A DNA stretch of 27,692 bases. It comes from PNAI01 sp964575715. GTDB lineage: Bacteria > Pseudomonadota > Alphaproteobacteria > Rhizobiales > Xanthobacteraceae. Below the pieces are notes generated by a model that searched no databases, was not told where the DNA came from, and saw nothing but the letters and a program-made list of their open reading frames with translations. Below are positions 14,176-22,239 of this stretch, piece by piece; position 1 is the first letter of the stretch; the number at the start of each line of letters is the position of its first letter. Both the position numbers and the translations under genes were made by a program. Location of the stretch: the NCBI GenBank assembly GCA_964575715.1, contig CAZNSG010000299.1, positions 1-27,692 on the forward strand, read 5' to 3'.

Positions 14176-15882
14176 ATGACGCCACTCGATCGCATGGTAG
14201 GTTCCGTCCCACGCACGCTGGAGCTGGGAGGAATGCTCACGCGGCTAGGGTCGCGGAGTCTCCCCCTCCAGGCGGCCGCAGCAGGAGCCTTCCTCCTCGC
14301 CTACGTCGTGCTGGAATGGATCAGCTTCATCCATGAATACAAGGGCGTGCCGATCACGCCCTGGAATCCAGGCCTGGGCGTCGTCTTCGCCCTGATGGTG
14401 CTGGGCGGTCCACGCTACGGCGCCGTGTTGTTCGCAGGCGTCGTCATCGCCGAAACCACGGTCCTGCAAACCAAGCTGCAATGGCCGATCATTCTCGGCA
14501 TCGCCGCCATTTTCGCGATCGTCTACGGCGCGGTTGCAACCGTCGCACGCAAGCCCCTGCGACTCGACGTCAGACTTTATCACTTGAGGGACGTGGTTAT
14601 CCTGCTCGTTGCCGGCGTTTGCGGTGCGGTCCTCGCCGCGTTTCTCCTCTCACTGCTCCTGCTGCTGGACGCGCAAATCGAATCGAGCGATGTCCTCGTC
14701 GCTTTCGGCCCGTTTCTCGTCGGAGACATCCTTGGCATGGTGGTCATGACGCCGCTCACGCTGCGCCTTGTATCGGGCAGTCGCCCCGCGGCAGTGCGTC
14801 CGTTTCACATCTTGGTGCCGGAGCTTCTGCTCTATGCCGCGCTTATCGCGGGGTCGCTTTGGATCATCGGTGCAGCCCAGACCGTGGACGGATCGAAGTT
14901 CTTTTACCTGCTGTTTCTGCCGGTGGTGCTGGCCGCCGTGCGCTACGGCCTCGACGGCGCCTGCGTGGGTCTAGCTCTCACCCAGTTCGGGCTGGTTGGA
15001 ATCATGCACTTGTATGGCTTCGATGCCCGCGCGTTCACCGAATTCCAGATCCTCATGCTGGTCCTCACCGCGACCGGACTGATCGTAGGAGTGGTCGTCA
15101 GCGAACGTAAGAACGCCGATCGACTGGTCCAGGAAGCCGAGGCCCGGCTCAAGCAGAAGGAGGCGGAAGCTGCCGAGGCGGCGCGCCACAATCTGGTGAG
15201 CGGAATGGCCTCCGCGCTGGCGCACGAGATCAACCAGCCGATGACGGCGGCGCGCGCGCTCGCCCGGTCCGCCCAGCATATCCTGGGCACGCCCGATCCG
15301 GACCTGCCGCGCGCGGCCGGCAATCTGGCAACGCTGATTGCGCATATCGATCACGCCGGCAGCGTGGTCAGTCACATGCGCGAATTCCTGCGGCGCGGTC
15401 GACCCCATGTCAGCACCCTCGATGTGCGAAACATGCTGAGCGATGCGTTATCGCTGGTGCGCGCGCAGGCCTCCGCGCATGGAATTACCATTGAACTCGA
15501 TGCGGCCGACGATCTGCCGGCAGTCTACGGCGACCGTGTCCAGTTGCAGCAAGTGGTGCTCAATTTCGTGCACAATGCGATCGAGGCGATCACCGGGGCA
15601 CGTCAGCTTGACGGCCGGATCAAGATCGCTGCGGCACGGTTCGATGGGCCGGCGCGAATCGAAATCAGCATCTGGGACAACGGGCCTGGCATCCGCGACG
15701 AGCTTGCGGACCGCCTGTTCGCTCCGCTGACGACGTCAAAATCAGCGGGACTTGGTCTTGGTCTTTCGATCTGTGCGGCGATAGTTGAGTCGCACGGCGG
15801 GCGCGTATGGCTGCATTCGGGGCAGGCGGGCGCGACCGAATTCCGGTTTTTGCTCCCGCTCAACACATCGCAGGCGGGATGA
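14176..15882 (+). CDS. MASE1-domain sensor histidine kinase
   Basis: The protein has 568 residues if read from the ATG at 14176. Residues about 30-310 form a MASE1-type integral membrane sensor of about eight helices (GVPITPWNPGLGVVFALMVLGGPRYG is characteristic). A short coiled coil (AEARLKQKEAEAAEAARHN) leads to the H-box ALAHEINQPMTA with phospho-acceptor His350. Then come the ATPase N-box (LQQVVLNFVHNAIEAI), G1 (WDNGPGI) and G2 (GLGLGLSICAAIVESHGG). The frame is open to a TTG at 14050, but codon composition supports the later start and no candidate has a good ribosome site. It overlaps the response regulator by 4 bp, so the two are partners. The MASE1 signal is unknown. Confidence 0.9.
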   Translation: MTPLDRMVGSVPRTLELGGMLTRLGSRSLPLQAAAAGAFLLAYVVLEWISFIHEYKGVPITPWNPGLGVVFALMVLGGPRYGAVLFAGVVIAETTVLQTKLQWPIILGIAAIFAIVYGAVATVARKPLRLDVRLYHLRDVVILLVAGVCGAVLAAFLLSLLLLLDAQIESSDVLVAFGPFLVGDILGMVVMTPLTLRLVSGSRPAAVRPFHILVPELLLYAALIAGSLWIIGAAQTVDGSKFFYLLFLPVVLAAVRYGLDGACVGLALTQFGLVGIMHLYGFDARAFTEFQILMLVLTATGLIVGVVVSERKNADRLVQEAEARLKQKEAEAAEAARHNLVSGMASALAHEINQPMTAARALARSAQHILGTPDPDLPRAAGNLATLIAHIDHAGSVVSHMREFLRRGRPHVSTLDVRNMLSDALSLVRAQASAHGITIELDAADDLPAVYGDRVQLQQVVLNFVHNAIEAITGARQLDGRIKIAAARFDGPARIEISIWDNGPGIRDELADRLFAPLTTSKSAGLGLGLSICAAIVESHGGRVWLHSGQAGATEFRFLLPLNTSQAG

Positions 15883-16499
15883 CCATGGCCACGCCTACAA
15901 TCTTCGTCATCGACGACCAGGAATCGGTTCGCCATGCGCTCGGCGAAATGCTCAGCGTCTTCGGCTTCTCGGTCAAGACCTACGAATCCGCCGACATCTT
16001 TCTCCAAGGGCTCGATCGATCGCGCCCCGGCTGCGTCGTGGCCGATGTCCGGATGCCCGGTACGGACGGCATCGAGCTCACGCGCGAGCTCGCGCGCCGC
16101 AAGGTTCCGCTACCGGTGGTCCTCATCTCCGGCCACGCCGATGTCTCGATGGCGGTAGCCGCGATCAAGGCGGGAGCGGAGGACTTCATCGAAAAGCCGA
16201 TCGACGATGTGCAACTCGTCGCGGCGATCAATCGCGGATTGGCGCGTCTGTTCGAGCAACAAACTCTGGAAAGATCGAGCGAAGCGCTGGCGGCGCAATT
16301 TGCGCGGTTGACGCCGCGCCAAGTCGAGATTTTCGACCTGGTCGCGGCCGGTTATACCAGCCAATCCATCGCGGCAAAGCTCAAGATCAGCACGCGGACG
16401 GTCGAGAGCTACCGCGCCGAGATCATGGAAAAGATGCAGGCCGAGAGCGTCGCCGTGCTGGTTAGGCAAGCCCTTCGGCTGGGGCGTGCCACCCCGTAG
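15879..16499 (+). CDS. FixJ/NarL-type response regulator, partner of the MASE1 kinase
   Basis: The 206-residue protein has a receiver domain (residues 8-120, acidic pocket Asp12-Asp13, phospho-acceptor Asp56 in VVADVRMPG, conserved Lys in EDFIEKPIDD) and a LuxR-type helix-turn-helix at about 140-200 (LTPRQVEIFDLVAAGYTSQSIAAKLKISTRTVESYRAEIMEKM). The layout is that of FixJ and NodW. The ATG overlaps the kinase stop (ATGA); an ATG two codons later (15885) has better spacing from GGCGGGA and may be the real one. Its target genes are unknown; the following membrane protein and P-type ATPase on the same strand are the nearest candidates. Confidence 0.93.
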   Translation: MTMATPTIFVIDDQESVRHALGEMLSVFGFSVKTYESADIFLQGLDRSRPGCVVADVRMPGTDGIELTRELARRKVPLPVVLISGHADVSMAVAAIKAGAEDFIEKPIDDVQLVAAINRGLARLFEQQTLERSSEALAAQFARLTPRQVEIFDLVAAGYTSQSIAAKLKISTRTVESYRAEIMEKMQAESVAVLVRQALRLGRATP

Positions 16500-16594
16500 A
16501 ACTACCACCCGATCGCTCCGGATACCTGGACGGGATTTGTTTCGATAACGTCGAGAAAATTGGCTCGACGGACTTCGAAAAAATGGAGCGTCGG

Positions 16595-16942
16595 ATGGCA
16601 CATTGGAGAATAGCGCGCGATCAGGGGGATCGGCTTGGCGTTGAGGCCCCCACCTCGCTTGGCCTGCTGGCAATCCTAACAATACTGGCAGTGGCGCCGA
16701 TTGCCGTGCTGGTCTGGCTGCTGCCGGCTGCCCAAGTCCTGCCGATGTTCGGTCTGGTATCGCTTGCCGGCGCGGGTGCCGCGGCGCTGCTCGCCTGGTG
16801 CAGCGGGACCGCGCGCAATTCGGATGGAATTACTCTTTGGGACGTCGCCGGCGCGCTTGCGTTCTTGGGATTTGCCGCGGGGGCGCTGAGCGAGCCAATG
16901 CAAGTGGTGCAATTGTTCGGGCTCGCAACGGCGACCCAATAG
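16595..16942 (+). CDS. small membrane protein, function unknown
   Basis: The 115-residue protein has a hydrophilic N-terminus (AHWRIARDQGDRLGVEAPTS) and three hydrophobic helices: LGLLAILTILAVAPIAVLVWLL, VLPMFGLVSLAGAGAAALLAWC and a weaker one, DVAGALAFLGFAAGALS. I do not recognise the family. The ATG at 16595 is preferred over one at 16583, because GGAG lies 6 bp upstream. A hairpin (CGTCGAG/CTCGACG, 16549-16570) sits in the leader. It lies 95 bp after the response regulator and 242 bp before the P-type ATPase, all on one strand; a shared regulon is possible. Confidence 0.65.
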   Translation: MAHWRIARDQGDRLGVEAPTSLGLLAILTILAVAPIAVLVWLLPAAQVLPMFGLVSLAGAGAAALLAWCSGTARNSDGITLWDVAGALAFLGFAAGALSEPMQVVQLFGLATATQ

Positions 16943-17184
16943 AAGCTTAAAACGACCAGACCGGGCCCCTCTGGCAGCTCGACAAGCTGCGATGTCGGAC
17001 TGGACATCTCGTGGAGTGGCCGCTTTGTGTCAGTTGTCTTGCAGCGCGCGTCGCGCTGGCGACGCATTCATTTCTCCGATCGTGGTGCGCTCTCGCGAGC
17101 GCCGGAAGCGCCGCGAGAACCATCCATTCGACTTGAACCATCACTGCCGCACCGGCGGTATCGCGCCTGTATGAGGACTGCATC

Positions 17185-20175
17185 ATGAACGTACAACAAA
17201 AGCTGAAAAATGTTGAGGCTTCGAAGCGGGAGCATCCCGCGGTTCACGATAGCGCCACACGCGCCGCGAATATTTCCATAGTTCCCCACAGCGAACCGGC
17301 GGAAGCCGTAGTCACCGCGCTCGGCTCCGATGTTGCGCGCGGCTTGAGCCGGGCCGAGGTGCAACGGCGCCTTGAGCAGTACGGGCCGAACCAGCTGAAG
17401 AGCGCGCCGGAAACACCCTGGTGGACGCGGCTGATCGAGCAGTTCCAGAACTTCCTGGTGATTATCCTGCTCGTCGCCGTCGTCATCTCGATGATCGAGT
17501 GGCTGCTGCAGGACCCGCGCGAGACCGCCCTGCCCTACGAGGCGATCGTCATCATGGCGATCGTCGTACTCAACGCGATGCTGGGCTTCATCCAGGAAGC
17601 GCGGGCCGAAAAGTCGGTGCGGGCGCTGATGGCGCTGGCCGCCCCGGAAGCTACGGTGGTGCGCGACGGCGACCGCCAGCGCGTCGCGACCCACGAGATC
17701 GTGCCCGGCGACATCGTGCTGGTGGAAGCCGGCGACAAAATCCCGGCGGATTCCCGGATCATCGAGCTTGCGAACTTGCAGGCCGACGAGGCCCCGCTCA
17801 CCGGCGAAAGCGTGCCGGTGTCGAAGGACGTCAACCCTATCGCCGGGGACGTCGGGATCGGCGACCGCCGCAACATGCTGTACTCGGGCACGGTCGCCAC
17901 CTACGGGCGCGGCCGGGCCATCGTCGTCGCGACCGGAATGGGGACCGAGGTCGGCCGCATCGCGGGGCTGCTAGAAGCCGCCGAAAAGCAGCCGACGCCG
18001 CTGCAACAGGAGCTCGACCGCACCGGCAAACGGCTGACCATTATCATGCTGGGAATCTGCGCTGTCGTATTCGCAGCCGGCCTGTTCAGCACTTCCGCCT
18101 TCACGCTCAACATCGTGCTCAGCCTGTTCCTGTTTGCGGTGGCGCTCGCCGTCGCCGCGATCCCCGAAGCGCTGCCGGCGATCGTGACCGTGGGGTTGAG
18201 CCTGGGCGTGCGGCGCATGGCGGCGGCCCATGCCATCGTGCGCAAGCTGCCGGCGGTCGAAACCCTAGGCGCCGCGACCGTGATCTGCTCCGACAAGACC
18301 GGCACACTGACACGTAACGAGATGACCGTGCGTGCGATCATGACAGCCGAGGTGCTCGTCGACGTCGGCGGTAGCGGCTACATCCCCGAGGGGGACTTCA
18401 CCGTCGATGGCAAAAAGCTCGCGGAGACGTCGCCGCAACGCGAGTCCATCGTGCAGACATTGCGCGCGGCAGCGCTTGCCAACGATGCGGAACTCGTTAA
18501 CCGCGAAGGGCGTTGGCGTGTGCAGGGCGACCCGACCGAAGGTGCGCTGGTGGTCGCGGCGCGCAAGTTCGGCATTTCCGCCGCCGACCTCGATCGCTTT
18601 CCCCGCATCGCGGAAATCCCCTTCACATCCGAGCGCAAGCGCCACACCACCATCCATGTCGATCGCGAGAATCCGAGTGAACTGCGGGTCTTCGTCAAGG
18701 GCGCGCCCGAAGTTCTGCTGGCGAACAGTCGTTACTTGTGGCAGGGCGGCAAAATCGTCCCGCTTGGCGAGGACGGCCGCGCGGACATCTCGCAGCGCAA
18801 CGACGCGCTCGCGGCCCAGGCGCTGCGCACGCTGGCAATCGCCACGCGCACCGTGCCGGCCGCCTCCTTGGGTGTCGATCCGCAGGCTGCCATCGCCAAT
18901 CGCACATCGACGATCAAGCTGCCGGACAGCATCGAAGACGAGCTCGTGCTGCTCGGCCTGGTCGGCATGATCGACCCGCCGCGGGCAGAGGCGAAGGTCG
19001 CTGTCGCCGTCGCCAAGCGGGCGCACATCCGCTCGGTGATGATCACCGGCGACCACCCGGCGACCGCTGAGGCGATCGCCCGCGAGCTGGAAATCTTCGA
19101 GCCGGGGGCGCGGACCGTCACCGGCGTCGAGATGCGGACCATGGATGATGCCGATCTCGATGCAATCGTCGAGCAAGTGCGCGTGTTCGCCCGCGTCGAT
19201 CCCGAACACAAGCTGCGCATCGTCCAGGCGCTCCAGCGTAAGGGCCACATCGTCGCCATGACCGGCGACGGCATCAATGACGCGCCCGCGCTCAAGACCG
19301 CCAATATCGGCATCGCCATGGGCATCACCGGCACTGACGTCTCGAAGGAGGCGGCCGACATGGTGCTGACCGACGACAACTTCGCCAGCATCGTCAAAGC
19401 CATCGAGGAAGGGCGCGGAGTCTACGCAAACATCCGCAAGTATCTGATCTATCTCTTGTCCTCGAACGCCGGCGAATTGCTCACGATGTTCGCAGGCGTG
19501 ATGTTTGCGGGCGTGCTCGGCCTCACCTCGGCGGAGCCCGGGCTGTTCCTGCCGCTGCTCGCTGCGCAACTCCTTTGGATCAACCTGAGCACCGATGGGC
19601 CGCCCGCGTTGGCGCTCGGTGTCGACCCGAAAGACCCCGACGTCATGGAGCGGGAGCCGCGAGCGCGTGGCACCGGCGTGCTCACGATGGCGGACTGGTG
19701 GTACCGCGGCGGCGTCGGTCTGGTGATGATGGTCGGAACGCTCGCCGTGCTCGATGCCTATTATCCCGGCGGGCTGTTCACGCTGTTCGCGAAGGGCACC
19801 GAACCGAACATGGCCGACGAGACCTACGCACGTACCATGGCCTTTACGACGCTGATGATGTTCCAGCTCTTCAACGTGTACAACTGCCGCTCGACTTGGC
19901 GCAGCGCCTTCAGTGGGTTCTTCGACAACAAATGGCTGCTCCTCGCGGTGGCGTTGTCGCTGTTCACGCACGTACTGGTGATCTACGTCCCGTTCCTGCA
20001 GACGGCGTTCCATACGGTTGCGCTGTCGGCGACCGATTGGCTGGTCGTGACGGGCGTCTCCGCCACGCTGCTCGTCATTGTGGAGTTGGTCAAACTGGTG
20101 CTGCGCGCGCAACGCCGGGCGGCAACCAATGCGCGTGTGGAACGGGCGCGCGGCGGAGTGCCCTACCGCGCGTGA
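17185..20175 (+). CDS. cation-transporting P-type ATPase, type IIA-like (calcium pump group)
   Basis: This 996-residue protein has an N-terminal cation-ATPase domain (VVTALGSDVARGLSRAEVQRRLEQYGPNQL), the actuator motif TGES (206-209), membrane motif PEALP (327-331), phosphorylation site DKTGT (Asp370), nucleotide-binding KGAPE (Lys505), the hinge TGDGINDAP (693-701), and C-terminal membrane helices with SSNAGELL and WINLSTDGPPALALG. PE-LP, N-GE and N-STDG resemble the ion-binding residues of SERCA-type calcium pumps, so Ca2+ or Mn2+ export is likely, with the exact ion inferred. About ten membrane helices are expected. The preceding 242-bp gap shows no confident promoter. Confidence 0.94.
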   Translation: MNVQQKLKNVEASKREHPAVHDSATRAANISIVPHSEPAEAVVTALGSDVARGLSRAEVQRRLEQYGPNQLKSAPETPWWTRLIEQFQNFLVIILLVAVVISMIEWLLQDPRETALPYEAIVIMAIVVLNAMLGFIQEARAEKSVRALMALAAPEATVVRDGDRQRVATHEIVPGDIVLVEAGDKIPADSRIIELANLQADEAPLTGESVPVSKDVNPIAGDVGIGDRRNMLYSGTVATYGRGRAIVVATGMGTEVGRIAGLLEAAEKQPTPLQQELDRTGKRLTIIMLGICAVVFAAGLFSTSAFTLNIVLSLFLFAVALAVAAIPEALPAIVTVGLSLGVRRMAAAHAIVRKLPAVETLGAATVICSDKTGTLTRNEMTVRAIMTAEVLVDVGGSGYIPEGDFTVDGKKLAETSPQRESIVQTLRAAALANDAELVNREGRWRVQGDPTEGALVVAARKFGISAADLDRFPRIAEIPFTSERKRHTTIHVDRENPSELRVFVKGAPEVLLANSRYLWQGGKIVPLGEDGRADISQRNDALAAQALRTLAIATRTVPAASLGVDPQAAIANRTSTIKLPDSIEDELVLLGLVGMIDPPRAEAKVAVAVAKRAHIRSVMITGDHPATAEAIARELEIFEPGARTVTGVEMRTMDDADLDAIVEQVRVFARVDPEHKLRIVQALQRKGHIVAMTGDGINDAPALKTANIGIAMGITGTDVSKEAADMVLTDDNFASIVKAIEEGRGVYANIRKYLIYLLSSNAGELLTMFAGVMFAGVLGLTSAEPGLFLPLLAAQLLWINLSTDGPPALALGVDPKDPDVMEREPRARGTGVLTMADWWYRGGVGLVMMVGTLAVLDAYYPGGLFTLFAKGTEPNMADETYARTMAFTTLMMFQLFNVYNCRSTWRSAFSGFFDNKWLLLAVALSLFTHVLVIYVPFLQTAFHTVALSATDWLVVTGVSATLLVIVELVKLVLRAQRRAATNARVERARGGVPYRA

Positions 20176-20325
20176 GAACCGCGCGAGCCTAGTCGTGCGA
20201 GCTTACCCCGCGCTTGGCGATGTTGCCGCCGGGGCGGGCCAGGCTCGCGACGAAGCCCCTCACCTTGCATCGGCAAACGCTTTTACAACGGTAAGGAATC
20301 GTACACCATAAATCAACGCGCCGAC

Positions 20326-20340
20326 TTAATGGCCCATTAA
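20326..20340. promoter_or_regulatory. perfect CtrA-type box TTAA-N7-TTAA
   Basis: The sequence TTAATGGCCCATTAA matches the CtrA consensus TTAA-N7-TTAA exactly and is the core of a 17-bp palindrome (20325-20341). It ends 50 bp before the ATG of the sigma-54-type response regulator. CtrA is the alphaproteobacterial cell-cycle regulator. That this site is used is inferred from the match and its position. Confidence 0.6.
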
Positions 20341-20390
20341 GCCAGTTCGGCCAAAGTGCCCCGATCCGGTACAGCGTGCGGGGAGTAGCC

Positions 20391-21944
20391 ATGGTCGAGC
20401 GCGTTCTCATCGTCGATGACGATCCGGTGCAGCGGCGTCTGCTCGACAACATGGTGCGCAAGTTCGGCTACGAGCCGGTGCTGGCCGAAAGCGGCGAGGC
20501 GGCGGCCGCGCTGCTGATCGGCCCCTCCCCCGAGCGCATCGATTGCGTCGTGCTTGACCTTGTCATGCCCGATCTCGACGGTCTTGGCGTGCTGGCGCGC
20601 CTGCGCGCAGTGGGATCGAGCGTGCCGGTCATCGTGCAGACCGCGCATGGCGGCATCGACAATGTGATCTCGGCCATGCGCGCGGGCGCAGCCGACTTCG
20701 TGGTCAAGCCGGTGGGCGCCGAGCGCCTGCAAGTTTCCTTGCGCAATGCGCTGGCAACCCACGCGCTCGCGGGCGAGATCACCCGCATTAAGCGCAGCCA
20801 GAGCGGGACGCTCACGTTCAAGGACATTGTCACGCAGAACGCGGCCATGCGGATCGTGTTGCGTTCAGCCGAGAAAGCCGCGGCATCCGCCATTCCGGTG
20901 CTGATCGAGGGCGAGTCGGGCGTCGGCAAGGAGCTGATCGCGCGCGCCATTCACGGCTCGGGCGAGCGCCGAGCGAAACCCTTCGTCGCCGTCAATTGCG
21001 GCGCGATCCCCGAAAATCTCGTTGAATCGATTCTGTTCGGCCACGAGAAGGGCGCGTGCACCGGCGCAACCGAGCGGCACGCTGGCAAGTTCGTCGAGGC
21101 CTCGGGCGGAACGTTGTTCCTCGATGAGGTCGGGGAACTGCCGCTGGCCGCGCAAGTCAAGCTGCTGCGCGCAATCCAGGAGGGCGAGGTCGAGCCCGTG
21201 GGCGCGCGAAAAACGATCAAGGTCGACGTGCGACTCATTTCAGCGACCAATCGCAATCTGATCGCGGACGTGAAGGTCGGCCGCTTCCGCGAGGATCTGT
21301 TCTACCGTCTGCACGTTTTCCCGATCGCGGTGCCGCCGCTGCGCACGCGGCCGGAAGACATCGCGGACCTGGTGCGGCATTTCCTCGCACGCATCGCCGC
21401 CGAAGAAGGCAAGCGCATCCGCCTGGTCAGCAGCGAGGCTCTCGGGCTGCTCGGCGCCTACCGCTGGCCGGGCAACGTGCGCCAGCTGGAGAACGCCGTC
21501 TTCCGCGCCGTGGTGTTGGCGGAGAGCGATTGCATCGGGGTCGCCGAGTTCCCGCAGATCGCGGCACAGGTCGCGGGCGGCATGCTTGCCGAATCGCATG
21601 CCTCTCCGGACCTGGCGGCAGGGGCACCGATGCCGGCAGGCGCGTATGCGGCAGGGCCGTTGATCGATGTCAAACCCGGACTGGCGCCGGACTTTGCGGG
21701 CATGCATGTGGTGACGACTGCGCCGGATTCGCTCTGCCTGCTCGATGCTCAAGGAGAGGTTCGTCCGATCGAGGAGCTCGAAATCGAAGTCATCCGCTTT
21801 GCCATATCGCATTACCGCGGGCAGATGTCGGAGGTCGCCCGGCGGCTGCGAATCGGGCGATCAACCCTCTATCGGAAGCTAGAAAGCCTGGGCCTGAATG
21901 AGCACACCGACTCCGAGCCCGAGACCCCTGTGGCAGTCCGGTAA
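20391..21944 (+). CDS. NtrC-type response regulator with altered GAFTGA loop
   Basis: The 517-residue protein has a receiver domain (residues 4-118, phospho-acceptor Asp56 in VVLDLVMPD), an AAA+ domain with Walker A GESGVGK (174-180), Walker B LFLDE and the RFREDLFYRLHVF region, and a Fis-type helix-turn-helix at the C-terminus (QMSEVARRLRIGRSTLYRKLESLGL). The architecture is that of sigma-54 activators such as NtrC or DctD. The loop that contacts sigma-54 reads GACTGA (221-226): Cys223 replaces the usual Phe. The start at 20391 has GGGGAG 5 bp upstream. No sensor kinase gene adjoins it, and a CtrA-type box precedes it. Targets are unknown. Confidence 0.93.
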   Translation: MVERVLIVDDDPVQRRLLDNMVRKFGYEPVLAESGEAAAALLIGPSPERIDCVVLDLVMPDLDGLGVLARLRAVGSSVPVIVQTAHGGIDNVISAMRAGAADFVVKPVGAERLQVSLRNALATHALAGEITRIKRSQSGTLTFKDIVTQNAAMRIVLRSAEKAAASAIPVLIEGESGVGKELIARAIHGSGERRAKPFVAVNCGAIPENLVESILFGHEKGACTGATERHAGKFVEASGGTLFLDEVGELPLAAQVKLLRAIQEGEVEPVGARKTIKVDVRLISATNRNLIADVKVGRFREDLFYRLHVFPIAVPPLRTRPEDIADLVRHFLARIAAEEGKRIRLVSSEALGLLGAYRWPGNVRQLENAVFRAVVLAESDCIGVAEFPQIAAQVAGGMLAESHASPDLAAGAPMPAGAYAAGPLIDVKPGLAPDFAGMHVVTTAPDSLCLLDAQGEVRPIEELEIEVIRFAISHYRGQMSEVARRLRIGRSTLYRKLESLGLNEHTDSEPETPVAVR

Positions 21945-22239
21945 CGACCGGTAACATTGTAGCTAAAATCACGTAAATGCGACTAATCTCCTGTTGCCCC
22001 CCGCGCCGGATTGGCGCGATACGGGTCGACGGCAGCCCGAAAATGTCGTAAATATGCGACATGACGGATGGCTATTGCATGGAATTTACGATTTTGACTG
22101 CACGATTTTGGACTTCACGTTTTCATGAGTTATGTTTGCTAGGCTGTCGCATTGGCCGGCGTTTGATAAACTCTCTTAACGCCAAAATGACAGCTTGTTG
22201 CTGACTGATCGATGCCAAGGTCGCCGGAGGAGAGGATTG
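21945..22239 (+). promoter_or_regulatory. leader of the L,D-transpeptidase gene with inverted and direct repeats
   Basis: This gene-free stretch is AT-richer than its surroundings. It holds an inverted repeat ATGTCG-N8-CGACAT (22043-22062); the half-site with its spacer (CGTAAATATGCGAC) is echoed as CGTAAATGCGAC near 21972. Three similar direct units beginning ACG(A)TTTT lie at 22088, 22102 and 22117, spaced 14-15 bp. A CGCGCC/GGCGCG hairpin (22002-22018) has no T-run and is not a clear terminator. Regulatory use is inferred from the clustering only. Confidence 0.35.

Noticed and set aside
16992..17174. 60-codon open frame before the P-type ATPase
   Set aside because: It has no ribosome site, no family resemblance and an ordinary random composition; it is treated as intergenic.
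18265..20112. 615-codon open frame on the minus strand opposite the P-type ATPase
   Set aside because: It is an antisense shadow of the ATPase, with Arg/His/Asp-rich translation and no domain; the plus strand holds all P-type motifs.
20185..20320. Hidden small gene between the P-type ATPase and the sigma-54-type regulator
   Set aside because: Only short frames without ribosome sites occur; the sole clear signal is the CtrA-type box at its end.
22136..22200. Possible sigma-54 promoter (GG-N10-GC) upstream of the L,D-transpeptidase gene
   Set aside because: TTGGCC near 22153 is not followed by GC at the required spacing; no -24/-12 pair fits.
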